Positions 1-8,130 of a DNA stretch of 20,153 nucleotides are shown piece by piece. Positions within the stretch are counted from its first letter, which is position 1. Each line of letters opens with the position of its first letter. This DNA is from Porphyromonadaceae bacterium UBA7087. GTDB taxonomy: Bacteria > Bacteroidota > Bacteroidia > Bacteroidales > Muribaculaceae. The notes beneath the pieces were generated by a model, which was not told the origin of the DNA, made no database searches, and saw only the letters and a list, made by a program, of their open reading frames with translations. The stretch lies in assembly GCA_002493515.1 (NCBI GenBank), contig DKYZ01000015.1, positions 21,918-42,070 of the forward strand, read 5' to 3'. A program made the position numbers and the translations under genes.

Positions 1-32
1 ATGCGCCCCTTATTTGTTCCTTATATCTTTTA

Positions 33-1634
33 TCAGATGTGCGGGCCGGCTGCCACGAGAGCCTTTCCAGCCTCGTTGTTCTCAAACTTCTTGAAGTTGT
101 CGATGAACATTCCGGCGAGTTTCTTGGCCTTCTCGTCCCACTCCTTGGGATCGGCATACGTGTCGCGCGGGTCGAGGATCGCGGGGTTGACGCCCGGAAG
201 CTCTGTCGGAATCACGAAGTCGAAGTAAGGAAGCACCTTGGTCGGAGCCTTCTCGATGTCGCCGTTGAGGATATCGTCGATGATACCACGGGTGTCGGGA
301 ATCGAGATACGCTTGCCAGTGCCGTTCCAGCCGGTGTTGACCAGATAAGCCTTGGCGCCGCTCAGTTTCATCCTCTTCACGAGCTCCTCGGCATATTTTG
401 TCGGATGGAGCGAGAGGAATGCCTGGCCGAAGCAAGCGGAGAATGTCGGGGTCGGCTCGGTGATGCCGCGCTCTGTTCCGGCAAGCTTGGCGGTGAAGCC
501 GCTCAGGAAGTAATATTTGGCCTGCTCATGGTTGAGGATGGCTACCGGGGGAAGCACACCGAATGCATCGGCGCTGAGGAAGATGACCTGCTTTGCGGCG
601 GGACCCTTCGATACGGGCTTCACGATATTCTCGATGTGGTAGATGGGATAGGAAACGCGGGTGTTCTCCGTCACGCTCTTGTCGGCGAAATCGGGCACAC
701 CGTCCTTTACCGTCACGTTCTCGAGAAGGGCGTCGCGTGTGATGGCGCCGTAGATATCAGGCTCGTTCTCCTTCGAGAGGTTGATGACCTTGGCATAGCA
801 TCCGCCCTCGTAGTTGAATACGCCGTCGTCGTCCCAGCCGTGCTCGTCGTCGCCGATGAGCTTGCGCTTCGGGTCGGTGGAGAGGGTGGTCTTTCCTGTG
901 CCGGAGAGGCCGAAGAATACTGCTGTCGATGTCTCGTCCATGTTGGTGTTGGCCGAGCAGTGCATCGAGGCGATGCCGCGCAGGGGGTTGAAATAGTTCA
1001 TCATGGAGAACATACCCTTCTTCATCTCGCCGCCATACCAGGTGTTGATGATCACCTGCTCGCGCTGCTTGATGTTGAAGGCAACCACAGTCTCGGAGTG
1101 GAGACCGAGCTCCTTATAGTTCTCGCATTTTGCCTTGGAAGCGTTGAAGACCACGAAGTCGGGCTTGAAGTCAGCGAGCTCCTCCTTGGAAGGACGGATG
1201 AACATGTTTGTCACGAAGTGAGCCTGCCAGGCCACCTCCATGATGAAGCGCACGCAGAGGCGTGTGCTGGGGTTTGCGCCGCAGTAGCAGTCAACGACAT
1301 AGAGGGTCTTGTCGCTGAGCTCCTTCACGGCTTTCTCGCGAAGGTGATCCCACACCTCTGTGGAGATGGGCTTGTTGTCGTTCTTATATTCGTCGGTTGT
1401 CCACCATACTGTGTCCTCTGTAACCTCGTCTTTTACAAGGTATTTGTCTTTAGGGGAGCGGCCTGTGTAAACGCCGGTGAAGACGTCAACGGCGCCGAGG
1501 TCTGTAAGGTATCCCTTTTCGTAGCCCTGGAGCTCAGGATTCATCTCATCCTTGAAAAGGTCTTCATAGGAGGGATTGTGGATGATCTTCTTGACATCCT
1601 TAATCCCATACTGCGCAAGATTTACTTCTGCCAT
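33..1634 (-). CDS. pckA: ATP-dependent phosphoenolpyruvate carboxykinase
   Basis: Cytosolic PEPCK of the ATP-dependent family, interconverting oxaloacetate + ATP and PEP + CO2 + ADP. At 533 aa it has the usual length and looks complete. Visible motifs are TGRSPKDKY near residues 57-65, the NPLRGIASMHCSAN segment (216-229), the P-loop GLSGTGKTT (242-250, Lys248) and the acidic metal/nucleotide motif GDDEHGWDDDG (261-271). The start is the ATG complementary to 1632-1634; no Shine-Dalgarno is seen, as is normal in Bacteroidetes. In succinate- and propionate-forming gut Bacteroidales this enzyme is generally thought to run in the CO2-fixing, ATP-yielding direction; that direction is family knowledge and cannot be read from the sequence. 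It is transcribed alone, divergently from the secreted-protein gene, and the window begins 32 bp past its stop, so its terminator is not visible. Confidence 0.98.
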   Translation of the reverse strand: MAEVNLAQYGIKDVKKIIHNPSYEDLFKDEMNPELQGYEKGYLTDLGAVDVFTGVYTGRSPKDKYLVKDEVTEDTVWWTTDEYKNDNKPISTEVWDHLREKAVKELSDKTLYVVDCYCGANPSTRLCVRFIMEVAWQAHFVTNMFIRPSKEELADFKPDFVVFNASKAKCENYKELGLHSETVVAFNIKQREQVIINTWYGGEMKKGMFSMMNYFNPLRGIASMHCSANTNMDETSTAVFFGLSGTGKTTLSTDPKRKLIGDDEHGWDDDGVFNYEGGCYAKVINLSKENEPDIYGAITRDALLENVTVKDGVPDFADKSVTENTRVSYPIYHIENIVKPVSKGPAAKQVIFLSADAFGVLPPVAILNHEQAKYYFLSGFTAKLAGTERGITEPTPTFSACFGQAFLSLHPTKYAEELVKRMKLSGAKAYLVNTGWNGTGKRISIPDTRGIIDDILNGDIEKAPTKVLPYFDFVIPTELPGVNPAILDPRDTYADPKEWDEKAKKLAGMFIDNFKKFENNEAGKALVAAGPHI

Positions 1635-1710
1635 AATTATGGGTTGCTATAAATGATTAAGAATTTACTTACTATCTGATACGAATAACAAATCGCGGAA
1701 TAATTCGACC

Positions 1711-1719
1711 GCAAAATTA
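1711..1719 (-). promoter_or_regulatory. Candidate -7 element for pckA
   Basis: On the minus strand this reads TAATTTTGC, a full match to the Bacteroidetes -7 consensus TAnnTTTGC, 77 bp upstream of the pckA start. A clear -33 TTTG is not present at the expected spacing, so the promoter may depend on an activator; an operator-like palindrome lies just upstream. Confidence 0.5.
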
Positions 1720-1745
1720 ACAATTTTATTTCATATTAACATTTG

Positions 1746-1769
1746 AATTGCGGAAAAATTTCCGTAATT
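1746..1769. promoter_or_regulatory. Operator-like palindrome upstream of pckA
   Basis: Two 11-bp arms, AATTGCGGAAA (1746-1756) and TTTCCGTAATT (1759-1769), are separated by 2 bp and match except for one G/T position. The centre lies about 40 bp upstream of the pckA -7 element, a position typical of an activator site. It is about 65 bp upstream of the -33 box of the divergent gene, so it could serve either. The binding protein is unknown. Confidence 0.4.
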
Positions 1770-1834
1770 AGTGTTAAATATTGTAAAACATGGGGATTGG
1801 AGGGGGGCGACAGCGTTTTTTTTCAGGATTATTG

Positions 1835-1866
1835 TTTGCCGTCACTGATTTTTTGTCTAAATTTGC
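1835..1866 (+). promoter_or_regulatory. Bacteroidetes-type promoter for the secreted-protein gene
   Basis: TTTG at 1835-1838, a 19-bp spacer, then TAAATTTGC at 1858-1866. Both boxes and the spacing fit the Bacteroidetes consensus. The start site would fall near 1873, leaving a leader of about 85 nt that contains a GC-rich stretch (1880-1912). Confidence 0.75.
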
Positions 1867-1957
1867 CCCGTGAATCGACTGGCTGCGCCTTCCGCCCCGG
1901 CAGGAGGGCAGACCAATGAGGCTCAAACCACTGAAACAAACAAAACCAAAACCTCAT

Positions 1958-2590
1958 ATGAAGAAAAATTTACTCTTAGGCGCCTTTCTGGCGTTCGCCG
2001 GCATCGCTTCGGCACAGACTCTCTCAATCACAGTAGACGGCCAGGCCGTAGAGAACGGCGGTACTTTCACCAGCAATGCAGTTCACATCGACGAGGGCGA
2101 ACCCGGCGATGACTATTATTTCTCAATCCAGCTCGCTCCCAAAGTGGAGATTTCAGCATCATCAGACGTAAACGCCACGGTTGAGTTCACCCCGACAAAA
2201 GTCGAGGTAGGCGCCGGTCTGCAGATGTGCTGGCCCAGAAACTGCCAGATGGCAAAAGTAGGTCAGACCATAAGCAGCTCAAATGACTTGGTGGCTGGCG
2301 CGGCCCAGAACCTCATGATAGACTCTTTCTGGACTGATGCCGAGAAAGACAAGAAATATACCTGCGAGGCAACAGTGAAGGCATATGTCACCAACAACTC
2401 GTCCGACTCGTTTGAGTTCACGCTCGTCATGGAATACGATGGCACAAAGGGTGCCGTAGAGGGTATCGAGGCTGACAACAACGCTCCCGCAGTTTACTAC
2501 AACCTCCAGGGTGTACAGGTAGAGAACCCCACACAGGGCATCTACATCGTGAAGCGCGGCAGCAAGACCTACAAGCAGGTAATACGCTAA
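1958..2590 (+). CDS. Secreted protein with Bacteroidales C-terminal tail
   Basis: A 210-aa protein of unknown function. Residues 1-19 form a typical signal peptide (MKKN, hydrophobic core, ASA cleavage before Gln20). The body looks beta-rich, with a CWPRNC motif (Cys91, Cys96) and a third Cys136, so one disulfide is possible. The last 32 residues (YYNLQGVQVENP, then GIYIVKRGSKTYKQVIR) match the short C-terminal tail seen on many exported proteins of Prevotella, Muribaculaceae and relatives; it resembles type IX secretion sorting domains, but whether this tail is processed that way is uncertain. The ATG at 1958 was chosen because it places the signal peptide at the N-terminus; the frame is open to 1916, but an upstream start would bury the signal. 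It is a single-gene transcript with promoter 1835-1866 and terminator 2662-2695. Confidence 0.88.
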   Translation: MKKNLLLGAFLAFAGIASAQTLSITVDGQAVENGGTFTSNAVHIDEGEPGDDYYFSIQLAPKVEISASSDVNATVEFTPTKVEVGAGLQMCWPRNCQMAKVGQTISSSNDLVAGAAQNLMIDSFWTDAEKDKKYTCEATVKAYVTNNSSDSFEFTLVMEYDGTKGAVEGIEADNNAPAVYYNLQGVQVENPTQGIYIVKRGSKTYKQVIR

Positions 2591-2661
2591 GCCGCCCCAC
2601 TCTCTCCCACCCCACTCATCATAGACTCATCAACAGCCACACGCGCTGATTCAGATATCCA

Positions 2662-2695
2662 AGCGACGCCGGTCATCCACCGGCGTCGCTTTTTT
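2662..2695 (+). terminator. Intrinsic terminator after the secreted-protein gene
   Basis: A perfect 11-bp GC-rich stem, AGCGACGCCGG (2662-2672) and CCGGCGTCGCT (2680-2690), with a 7-nt loop, followed by a T run through 2695. It lies 72 bp after the stop codon at 2590. Confidence 0.93.
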
Positions 2696-2787
2696 GCATC
2701 CACGCAAAGATTTAGAACCGCATGAGCCGAATAATGAGACACGCACCCTCGTCGACTGGCTCGTGGAGTAATGAACCATAAAATCGA

Positions 2788-2838
2788 AATAAAGCGGGCT
2801 ATAAGTTGATTTTTTGACCACTTATAGCCCGCTTTATT
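2788..2838. terminator. 19-bp perfect inverted repeat, probable bidirectional terminator
   Basis: Perfect 19-bp arms at 2788-2806 and 2820-2838 (core AAGCGGGCTATAAGT / ACTTATAGCCCGCTT) flank a 13-nt loop holding a T6 run. The arms end in A/T-rich sequence on both sides, so the hairpin could terminate either strand. The upstream gene already has a strong terminator at 2662-2695, so this one has no obvious gene to serve. Confidence 0.6.
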
Positions 2839-2890
2839 AGTTTTAAAAACAAAAAGCGCATACGCCACAAAAGAAAATGAATTACCATAA

Positions 2891-2938
2891 CGCGACCTGG
2901 CGCCCCTCCCGGATTGTCGGGAAGGGCGCCAGGCCGCG
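2891..2938. repeat. Long GC-rich imperfect hairpin
   Basis: The arms at 2896-2911 and 2918-2933 (CCTGGCGCCC... / ...GGGCGCCAGG) pair over 16 positions with one mismatch (2906/2923) around a 6-nt loop. Pairing continues for four more bases (2891-2894 with 2935-2938) beyond one mismatched pair. No T run follows on the plus strand. On the minus strand a moderately T-rich stretch follows, so it may act as a terminator in that direction or be part of a dispersed repeat. Confidence 0.6.
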
Positions 2939-3108
2939 GCAGAAGCTGATCACATGAAGTGGTATTGCTTCAGGCGCTCGATGATGCGCACTATGCGCAG
3001 CAGTCCGTGCGGGAAACGCCCGTTGCGCACTCCTCCGCAACGTCCCGCCATCGTGATTCCATTATCCATTCTTTCCATACCTTTGCGTATTATGAGTTTA
3101 CAATTTTT

Positions 3109-3144
3109 ATAAATCTTATAAGTCTTATAAGTCTTATAAGTCTT
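3109..3144. repeat. 9-bp tandem repeat, four copies
   Basis: Four consecutive 9-bp units of ATAAGTCTT; the first copy (3109-3117) differs by one base. Each junction forms the perfect palindrome CTTATAAG, so the array is both a tandem and a palindromic repeat. It lies between a -7-like element at 3078-3086 and the promoter at 3306-3338. Confidence 0.9.
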
Positions 3145-3156
3145 ATAGATAGTCGC

Positions 3157-3179
3157 GACACGGACTCCGCAACCGTGTC
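3157..3179. repeat. Short hairpin after the tandem repeat
   Basis: GACACGG (3157-3163) and CCGTGTC (3173-3179) form a perfect 7-bp stem with a 9-nt loop, beginning 12 bp after the last 9-bp unit. No T run follows. Its role is unknown. Confidence 0.5.
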
Positions 3180-3305
3180 TTATACGCATAACAACTCAGA
3201 AGAGCTGCGGTTGACTTTTTTAATATTATTTTTGTTTTTTTACCTTTCCGCCCCCCTTCCTCGGCCGTCACAAGCCTATTCAGGCCCATTCACCCCCTAC
3301 TTATG

Positions 3306-3338
3306 TTTGCGTCAGTCAGTTAATTTCACTAACTTTGC
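3306..3338 (+). promoter_or_regulatory. Promoter of the DUF2723 cluster
   Basis: TTTG at 3306-3309, a 20-bp spacer and TAACTTTGC at 3330-3338 give a complete Bacteroidetes promoter. Transcription would begin near 3345. This rules out a TTG start at 3335 and supports the ATG at 3395. Confidence 0.82.
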
Positions 3339-3394
3339 AGCCGATTAGCGCATTGCCGCGCTTCATCCCTAATTTTCGAAAACATCTTTCCGTA

Positions 3395-6300
3395 ATGTTT
3401 GCAGACAGATATAAGATGATCAACAACGTCGGCGGATGGCTCGTCTTCGCCATCGCCCTCGCTACCTATTGGCTCACTCTCGAGCCCACAGCCTCATACT
3501 GGGACTGCGGCGAGTTTATAATACAGGCTGACAAGCTTGAAGTCGGACACCCGCCGGGCAACCCCATCTTCATGCTCACGGCCCGCTTCTTCGCCAACTT
3601 CGCCCCAGACGCCGGCTCAGTGTCAGTGATGGTCAACGCCATGAGCGGACTGCTCAGCGCCCTGACCATACTGCTGCTCTTCTGGACCATAACGCATCTC
3701 GTGAGGAGACTCGTGGTGAAGGACAATACCCGCAAGGACCTCTCGCTGCGACAGTATCTCGTAATCATGGGCTCCGGTCTCGTCGGCTCCCTGGCATACT
3801 GCTGGAGCGACACCTTCTGGTTCTCCGCCGTAGAAGGTGAGGTATACGCCTTCTCATCATTCTGCACCGCCCTCGTCTTCTGGCTGATACTCAAGTGGGA
3901 AGACCAGGCCGACAGCCCGCACTCCGACCGCTGGCTCATCCTGATCGCCTACATCATAGGCGTCAGCGTCGCCGTACACCTTCTCAACCTCCTCTGCATT
4001 CCCGCGATTGTGCTCGTATTCGCTTACCGCAAATACAAAGACATGAACCTGCTCAAGTCGCTGCTCACGCTGCTTGTCTCGTTCGTGATAATATTCTTTG
4101 TGCTCTACGGTCTGGTGCCGGGATTCATAAAGGTGGCCCAGCAGTTCGAGCTCCTCTTCGTCAACGGCTTCCACCTCCCTTATAACAGCGGAGCCCTGGC
4201 CTACGCCATAATCACAACCTCAATCTTCATCTGGGCCCTGTCGGAACTTTACCGCCAGCGCTCGGCTGCCTGGATCATAGTGTCGTTCACAGCGGCAATG
4301 GCTATATCCGGAATATTCTTCATCGGCAGCTCCTTCATCTATGGATGGATACTGCTCGCCGGCCTCGTGGTATGGCTCTGCACCAAATACTCGCGTCCGC
4401 TCCCTGTAAGGGTGCTCAACGTGATAATGTGGAGCGTGGCTGTGATATTCGTGGGATACTCTTCCTACGCCCTCATCCTCATCCGCTCCACCGCCGACAC
4501 TCCGATGAACCAGAACTCTCCCGACAATGTATTCGACCTGGCGGCATACCTCAACCGTGAGCAATACGGCGAGAACCCGCTGCTCTACGGCGAGACTCTA
4601 TTCTCATCGCCGCAGAAGGAGGTGGTAGGAGCCATGACCGACACCGTCACCATACGCCAGGACGGAACGCCGGTGACCATCACCACTCCTTATTATAACA
4701 CAGTAGTGGAGAAAGGGAAACCGCAATACGTCAAGGGAGTCAGGGGAGTCGAGCCCGTCTCGGAATACGGATTCCTCTCCCCCTCCGACATCGCATCCAA
4801 CGCCGCCAACGCCCAGCGTGGCGGAGACTACTACGTGAAACGCGACTACAAGCCCGAGGCCAAGATGAACCCCGAGCTCAACATGCTCTTCCCGCGAATC
4901 TACAGCCGTCAGCACCGCGAGGAATACAAGAGCTGGGTGCGTCTCGACACCACCCCGGGCCAGCTCAAGGAGATAAGCGCGGTCGACAAATATTCCGGCG
5001 AGAAAGTGCCGGAGCTCGACCTGAACGCCGAACCCAACTACAACGAGATGACCGGCACCTTCAACTACCGCCAGAAGGTGGCCTTCAAGCCGTCGCTCAC
5101 GCAGAACCTGGCATATTTCTTCAACTACCAGCTCAACCACATGTATATGCGCTATTTCATGTGGAACTTCGCCGGGCGACAGAACGACATCCTCAACCAG
5201 TATGGCGAGCTTGACGCCGGAAACTGGATATCGGGCATCCCGATGATCGACAATCCGCGCCTCGGAGACCAGAGCCTTCTTCCCAAGGATCTGGGCGAGG
5301 ACAACGCCGGACACAACGTCTATTATATGCTCCCGCTCATTCTCGGCATCATCGGGCTGCTCTGGCAGTCGTTTGCCGGCAAGAGGGGCATCGAGCAGTT
5401 CTGGGTGGTGTTCTTCCTCTTCTTCATGACGGGCATCGCCATCGTGCTCTACCTCAACCAGACCCCGAGCCAGCCGCGTGAGCGCGACTACGCCTTCGCC
5501 GGCTCCTTCTATGCCTTCGCCATATGGATAGGCATGGGTGTGGCCGGACTGTGGCGCTGCCTTGTCTGGCTCCTCGACCCCGAAAGAAAGAAAAAGCCGG
5601 CCGAGATCGCCGAGGCAGACGGCACTCCCAAACCGCTGGAGCCCGTCGCCGACGAGGAGCCTGAACAGCTTCCCTCAATGGTCGACGAGCCGCGGCGGCT
5701 CGCCAGGACAAGCCTTTACGCCGCAATCGCGGCATGCATCATCGGTCTGGTGATTCCGGCGCAGATGGTGAGCCAGACCTGGGACGACCACGACCGTTCG
5801 GGACGCTATGCGGCACGCGACTTCGCCATCAACTATCTGGAGAGCCTCGAGCCCAACGCAATAGTGTTCTGCAACGGCGACAACGATACCTTCCCCCTCT
5901 GGTATGCCCAGGAAGTGGAGGGCGTGCGCCCCGACGTCAGGATAGTCAACCTCAGTTACCTCAACTCCGACTGGTATGCCAACCAGCTTCTGATGCAGTC
6001 GTATGACTCGGCTCCGGTTGACCTGACCGCCACTCCGCGCGACTACGCCTACGGACGCTCCGACGTCACTGTGCTCGGGCAGGACAAGGCTCCCGCCGAC
6101 CTGCTGACCTCGCTGAAGCTCATCTATTCGGGCAAGACCTCGTCGGGCAGCGGCTATCCCTCCTTCCCGTCGGCTGTGATAAGCATCCCGGTCGACAAGA
6201 GGAAGGTAGTGGAGCGCGGGCTCGTGGCTCCGCGTGACACGGCCGATATAGTCGACAATATAGTGGTAGACCTCAGCGCCACCAACTCATACCGCAGCAA

Positions 6301-7417
6301 GGGCTACATCAGTCTGGGCGAGCTGCTGATGCTCGACATAGTGGCCACCAACGCCGCCAACGGCTGGCCTCGCCCCATCTACTGGGTGACAACCGTCGGC
6401 TCCGACTACCATCTCGGCCTGACCCCCTATATGCGTGCCACAGGCATGGCCCATCAGCTCGTGCCGACAATGCAGGACGCGCTCCCCGCCAGGGCCGACC
6501 GCGCCTACGACGTGGTGACAAAGAAATACCGCTGGGGCGGCGCCGACACCGACGGCAAGGCTCCCTATTTCGACGAGACAGCCCGGCGCATGCTTCTGAC
6601 CACCCGCTCGTCGATGCTCGACGTGGCCGCTGAGCTCGTATACCAGGGCGACAGCCGCGCATCCGAGGGCAACGATGCCGAGGCCAAGAGCGACTTCAGG
6701 AAAGCACGCGAAGTGGTGGACTTGCTCGACAGCCGCCTCAAGGAGAGTGTAGATCCCTACTCGCTTAGCATCGCCCTGACTCTTGGCCAGATATACTGCG
6801 AGCTGGGACAGCCGGAGCGTCTCAACGACAAAAAGCTCACGCAGAAGGGTCTGACAGTGCTCTGGAACATGATGAATCGCTACGCTCCGTATCTGCGCTA
6901 CGGCAAACAGATGCAGATCGACTTCGGCAATCCGTCGCTCACCACGGAGTCCAGGCTCGTCCCCTATCAGTTCTACCGCTTCATAGAGCTCTACGAACAG
7001 TTCGGAGGCGACAGAAAGAAGCTCGACCAGCTTCTGGCTGCCAACGGCTCGAACGTGGAGGAACTGAAACACAACTATGACATCGTCTACGGCAATGGAG
7101 GCGCTTCCGCCGACATGGCCGGAGGCGCAGGTCAGGCCGACGCCGCCACGCTCAAGAGCTATGCCGAGGAGATAATGAAATATTGCGAGATAGCCAACGA
7201 GCTCGCCGGCCTCTCGCCCGAGGAATACGCGCAGCGCTCCGAGCAGGAGAGGCTCGTTGACTCCATGCTTCTCAACGCCATCGACTTCTTCTACGAGTCG
7301 GGAGGCACACAGGAGATGATCAAGGCCAACGGGCAGTATGACAAGCTCGACAAGGAGCGCAGCAGAAGGCTCGGAGAGGAGTTCGCGAAAAACCATCCGG
7401 AGGTCCTGGCGCAGTGA
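3395..7417 (+). CDS. DUF2723 family GT-C-like integral membrane protein
   Basis: A 1340-aa protein of the DUF2723 family. The N-terminal part has many hydrophobic helices. It opens with the conserved first-loop motif WDCGEF (36-41; Asp37 and Glu40), placed where GT-C glycosyltransferases carry their catalytic acid, then GHPPGNP (51-57). A second family signature, PSQPRERDY (691-699), precedes further membrane helices. A charged linker and one more helix follow (about residues 745-795), then a large C-terminal region with FCNGDNDTFPLWY and a helical, TPR-like tail, probably periplasmic. The human DUF2723 protein TMEM260 is reported to be a protein O-mannosyltransferase, so a lipid-linked sugar transferase acting on exported proteins is a reasonable inference, not shown here. 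The ATG at 3395 is chosen over an in-frame TTG at 3335 because the promoter overlaps the latter; ATG 3416 is also possible. It leads the operon and lies 8 bp before the deacetylase gene. Confidence 0.9.
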   Translation: MFADRYKMINNVGGWLVFAIALATYWLTLEPTASYWDCGEFIIQADKLEVGHPPGNPIFMLTARFFANFAPDAGSVSVMVNAMSGLLSALTILLLFWTITHLVRRLVVKDNTRKDLSLRQYLVIMGSGLVGSLAYCWSDTFWFSAVEGEVYAFSSFCTALVFWLILKWEDQADSPHSDRWLILIAYIIGVSVAVHLLNLLCIPAIVLVFAYRKYKDMNLLKSLLTLLVSFVIIFFVLYGLVPGFIKVAQQFELLFVNGFHLPYNSGALAYAIITTSIFIWALSELYRQRSAAWIIVSFTAAMAISGIFFIGSSFIYGWILLAGLVVWLCTKYSRPLPVRVLNVIMWSVAVIFVGYSSYALILIRSTADTPMNQNSPDNVFDLAAYLNREQYGENPLLYGETLFSSPQKEVVGAMTDTVTIRQDGTPVTITTPYYNTVVEKGKPQYVKGVRGVEPVSEYGFLSPSDIASNAANAQRGGDYYVKRDYKPEAKMNPELNMLFPRIYSRQHREEYKSWVRLDTTPGQLKEISAVDKYSGEKVPELDLNAEPNYNEMTGTFNYRQKVAFKPSLTQNLAYFFNYQLNHMYMRYFMWNFAGRQNDILNQYGELDAGNWISGIPMIDNPRLGDQSLLPKDLGEDNAGHNVYYMLPLILGIIGLLWQSFAGKRGIEQFWVVFFLFFMTGIAIVLYLNQTPSQPRERDYAFAGSFYAFAIWIGMGVAGLWRCLVWLLDPERKKKPAEIAEADGTPKPLEPVADEEPEQLPSMVDEPRRLARTSLYAAIAACIIGLVIPAQMVSQTWDDHDRSGRYAARDFAINYLESLEPNAIVFCNGDNDTFPLWYAQEVEGVRPDVRIVNLSYLNSDWYANQLLMQSYDSAPVDLTATPRDYAYGRSDVTVLGQDKAPADLLTSLKLIYSGKTSSGSGYPSFPSAVISIPVDKRKVVERGLVAPRDTADIVDNIVVDLSATNSYRSKGYISLGELLMLDIVATNAANGWPRPIYWVTTVGSDYHLGLTPYMRATGMAHQLVPTMQDALPARADRAYDVVTKKYRWGGADTDGKAPYFDETARRMLLTTRSSMLDVAAELVYQGDSRASEGNDAEAKSDFRKAREVVDLLDSRLKESVDPYSLSIALTLGQIYCELGQPERLNDKKLTQKGLTVLWNMMNRYAPYLRYGKQMQIDFGNPSLTTESRLVPYQFYRFIELYEQFGGDRKKLDQLLAANGSNVEELKHNYDIVYGNGGASADMAGGAGQADAATLKSYAEEIMKYCEIANELAGLSPEEYAQRSEQERLVDSMLLNAIDFFYESGGTQEMIKANGQYDKLDKERSRRLGEEFAKNHPEVLAQ

Positions 7418-7425
7418 CGCCCTGA

Positions 7426-8130
7426 ATGATTATGCTGATAGAGCGACCGCCACGCATTTTCCGCGCCCTGTTTCCGGGAGCCATCTTCAAGGTGAGGCCC
7501 GAATGGAGGAAAGACCGCCGGGTGTTTCTCACCTTCGACGACGGCCCCATACCGGAGGTCACGCCCTGGGTGCTCGACGTGCTCGACCACTACGACATCA
7601 AGGCCACCTTCTTCATGGTGGGCCAGAATGTGGAGCGTCATCCGGAGCTTCTGGATGAGGTGAGGCGCAGGGGACACAGCGTAGGCTGCCACACCATGCA
7701 CCACCTCCAGGGTCTGCACGTCACCACCATGCGCTACCTGCTCGACACTCGCCGCAGCGCCGAGCTGATCGGCACACGCCTGTTCCGTCCCCCGCACGGG
7801 CTTCTGCGTCCGCGCCAGGCCCGGGCGCTGCTCAGGGAATACACCATGGTGATGTACGACCTGGTGACGCGCGACTACAGCCGGCGCCTCACCCCGGAGC
7901 AGGTATTCGGCAACGTCACGCGCTATGCGCGTCCCGGCTCCATAATCGTCTTCCACGACTCGCTCAAGAGCGAGCCGCGTCTAAGGGAAGCCCTGCCGCG
8001 AAGCATAGAGTGGCTTATGGAGCAGGGTTACGAGTTCGACACCCTCGCACGCTTCTCCCCCGCACGCGAGACAGTGTTCCACAATTCCCACATGATGTAT
8101 CTCTCACCCCAGACAGTCCCCGGGCAATGA
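7426..8130 (+). CDS. NodB-type polysaccharide deacetylase
   Basis: A 234-aa protein with a carbohydrate esterase 4 / NodB homology domain, which removes acetyl groups from N-acetylated sugars with a divalent metal. The five motifs are present: TFDDGP (36-41, with Asp38 as catalytic base and Asp39 as metal ligand), HTMHH (metal ligands His89 and His93), RPPHG (121-125), DLVTRDYS, and VFHDS with His177. No signal peptide or membrane helix is obvious, so it may act in the cytoplasm or at the membrane face on a lipid-linked or nucleotide-linked sugar; the substrate cannot be read. The start is ATG 7426, 8 bp after the DUF2723 stop; ATG 7432 is an alternative. Its stop overlaps the next gene's start in ATGA, so the two are probably translationally coupled. 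Position in the operon suggests a role in building the glycan that the DUF2723 protein may use. Confidence 0.9.
   Translation: MIMLIERPPRIFRALFPGAIFKVRPEWRKDRRVFLTFDDGPIPEVTPWVLDVLDHYDIKATFFMVGQNVERHPELLDEVRRRGHSVGCHTMHHLQGLHVTTMRYLLDTRRSAELIGTRLFRPPHGLLRPRQARALLREYTMVMYDLVTRDYSRRLTPEQVFGNVTRYARPGSIIVFHDSLKSEPRLREALPRSIEWLMEQGYEFDTLARFSPARETVFHNSHMMYLSPQTVPGQ

Larger units (their letters stand above)
2591..3305. other. Repeat-rich intergenic region
   Basis: No credible gene is seen between the secreted-protein gene and the DUF2723 promoter. The region holds a terminator, two long inverted repeats, a 9-bp tandem array and a small hairpin, listed separately. A stretch ending at 2769 reads NETRTLVDWLVE followed by a stop and might be the decayed end of a lost gene. 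A TACCTTTGC at 3078-3086 could be a promoter into the repeat array, but no -33 box accompanies it. Confidence 0.6.

Noticed and set aside
39..1652. Long plus-strand open frame opposite pckA
   Set aside because: Exact antisense of a motif-complete PEP carboxykinase; its translation has no recognisable domain and reflects GC-rich codon use.
2950..3189. Minus-strand 79-codon frame with TYKTYKTYK repeats
   Set aside because: The repeat peptide is only the translated 9-bp DNA array; no start region or homology supports a gene, though the segment is kept as a repeat-related finding.
3335..3394. TTG start extending the DUF2723 protein by 20 residues
   Set aside because: The TTG lies within the -7 element TAACTTTGC, so it would be upstream of the transcript start.
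8010..8126. Extended N-terminus for the epimerase
   Set aside because: It would overlap the deacetylase by about 120 bp; the ATGA overlap at 8127 is a better start and the Rossmann motif follows at the usual distance.
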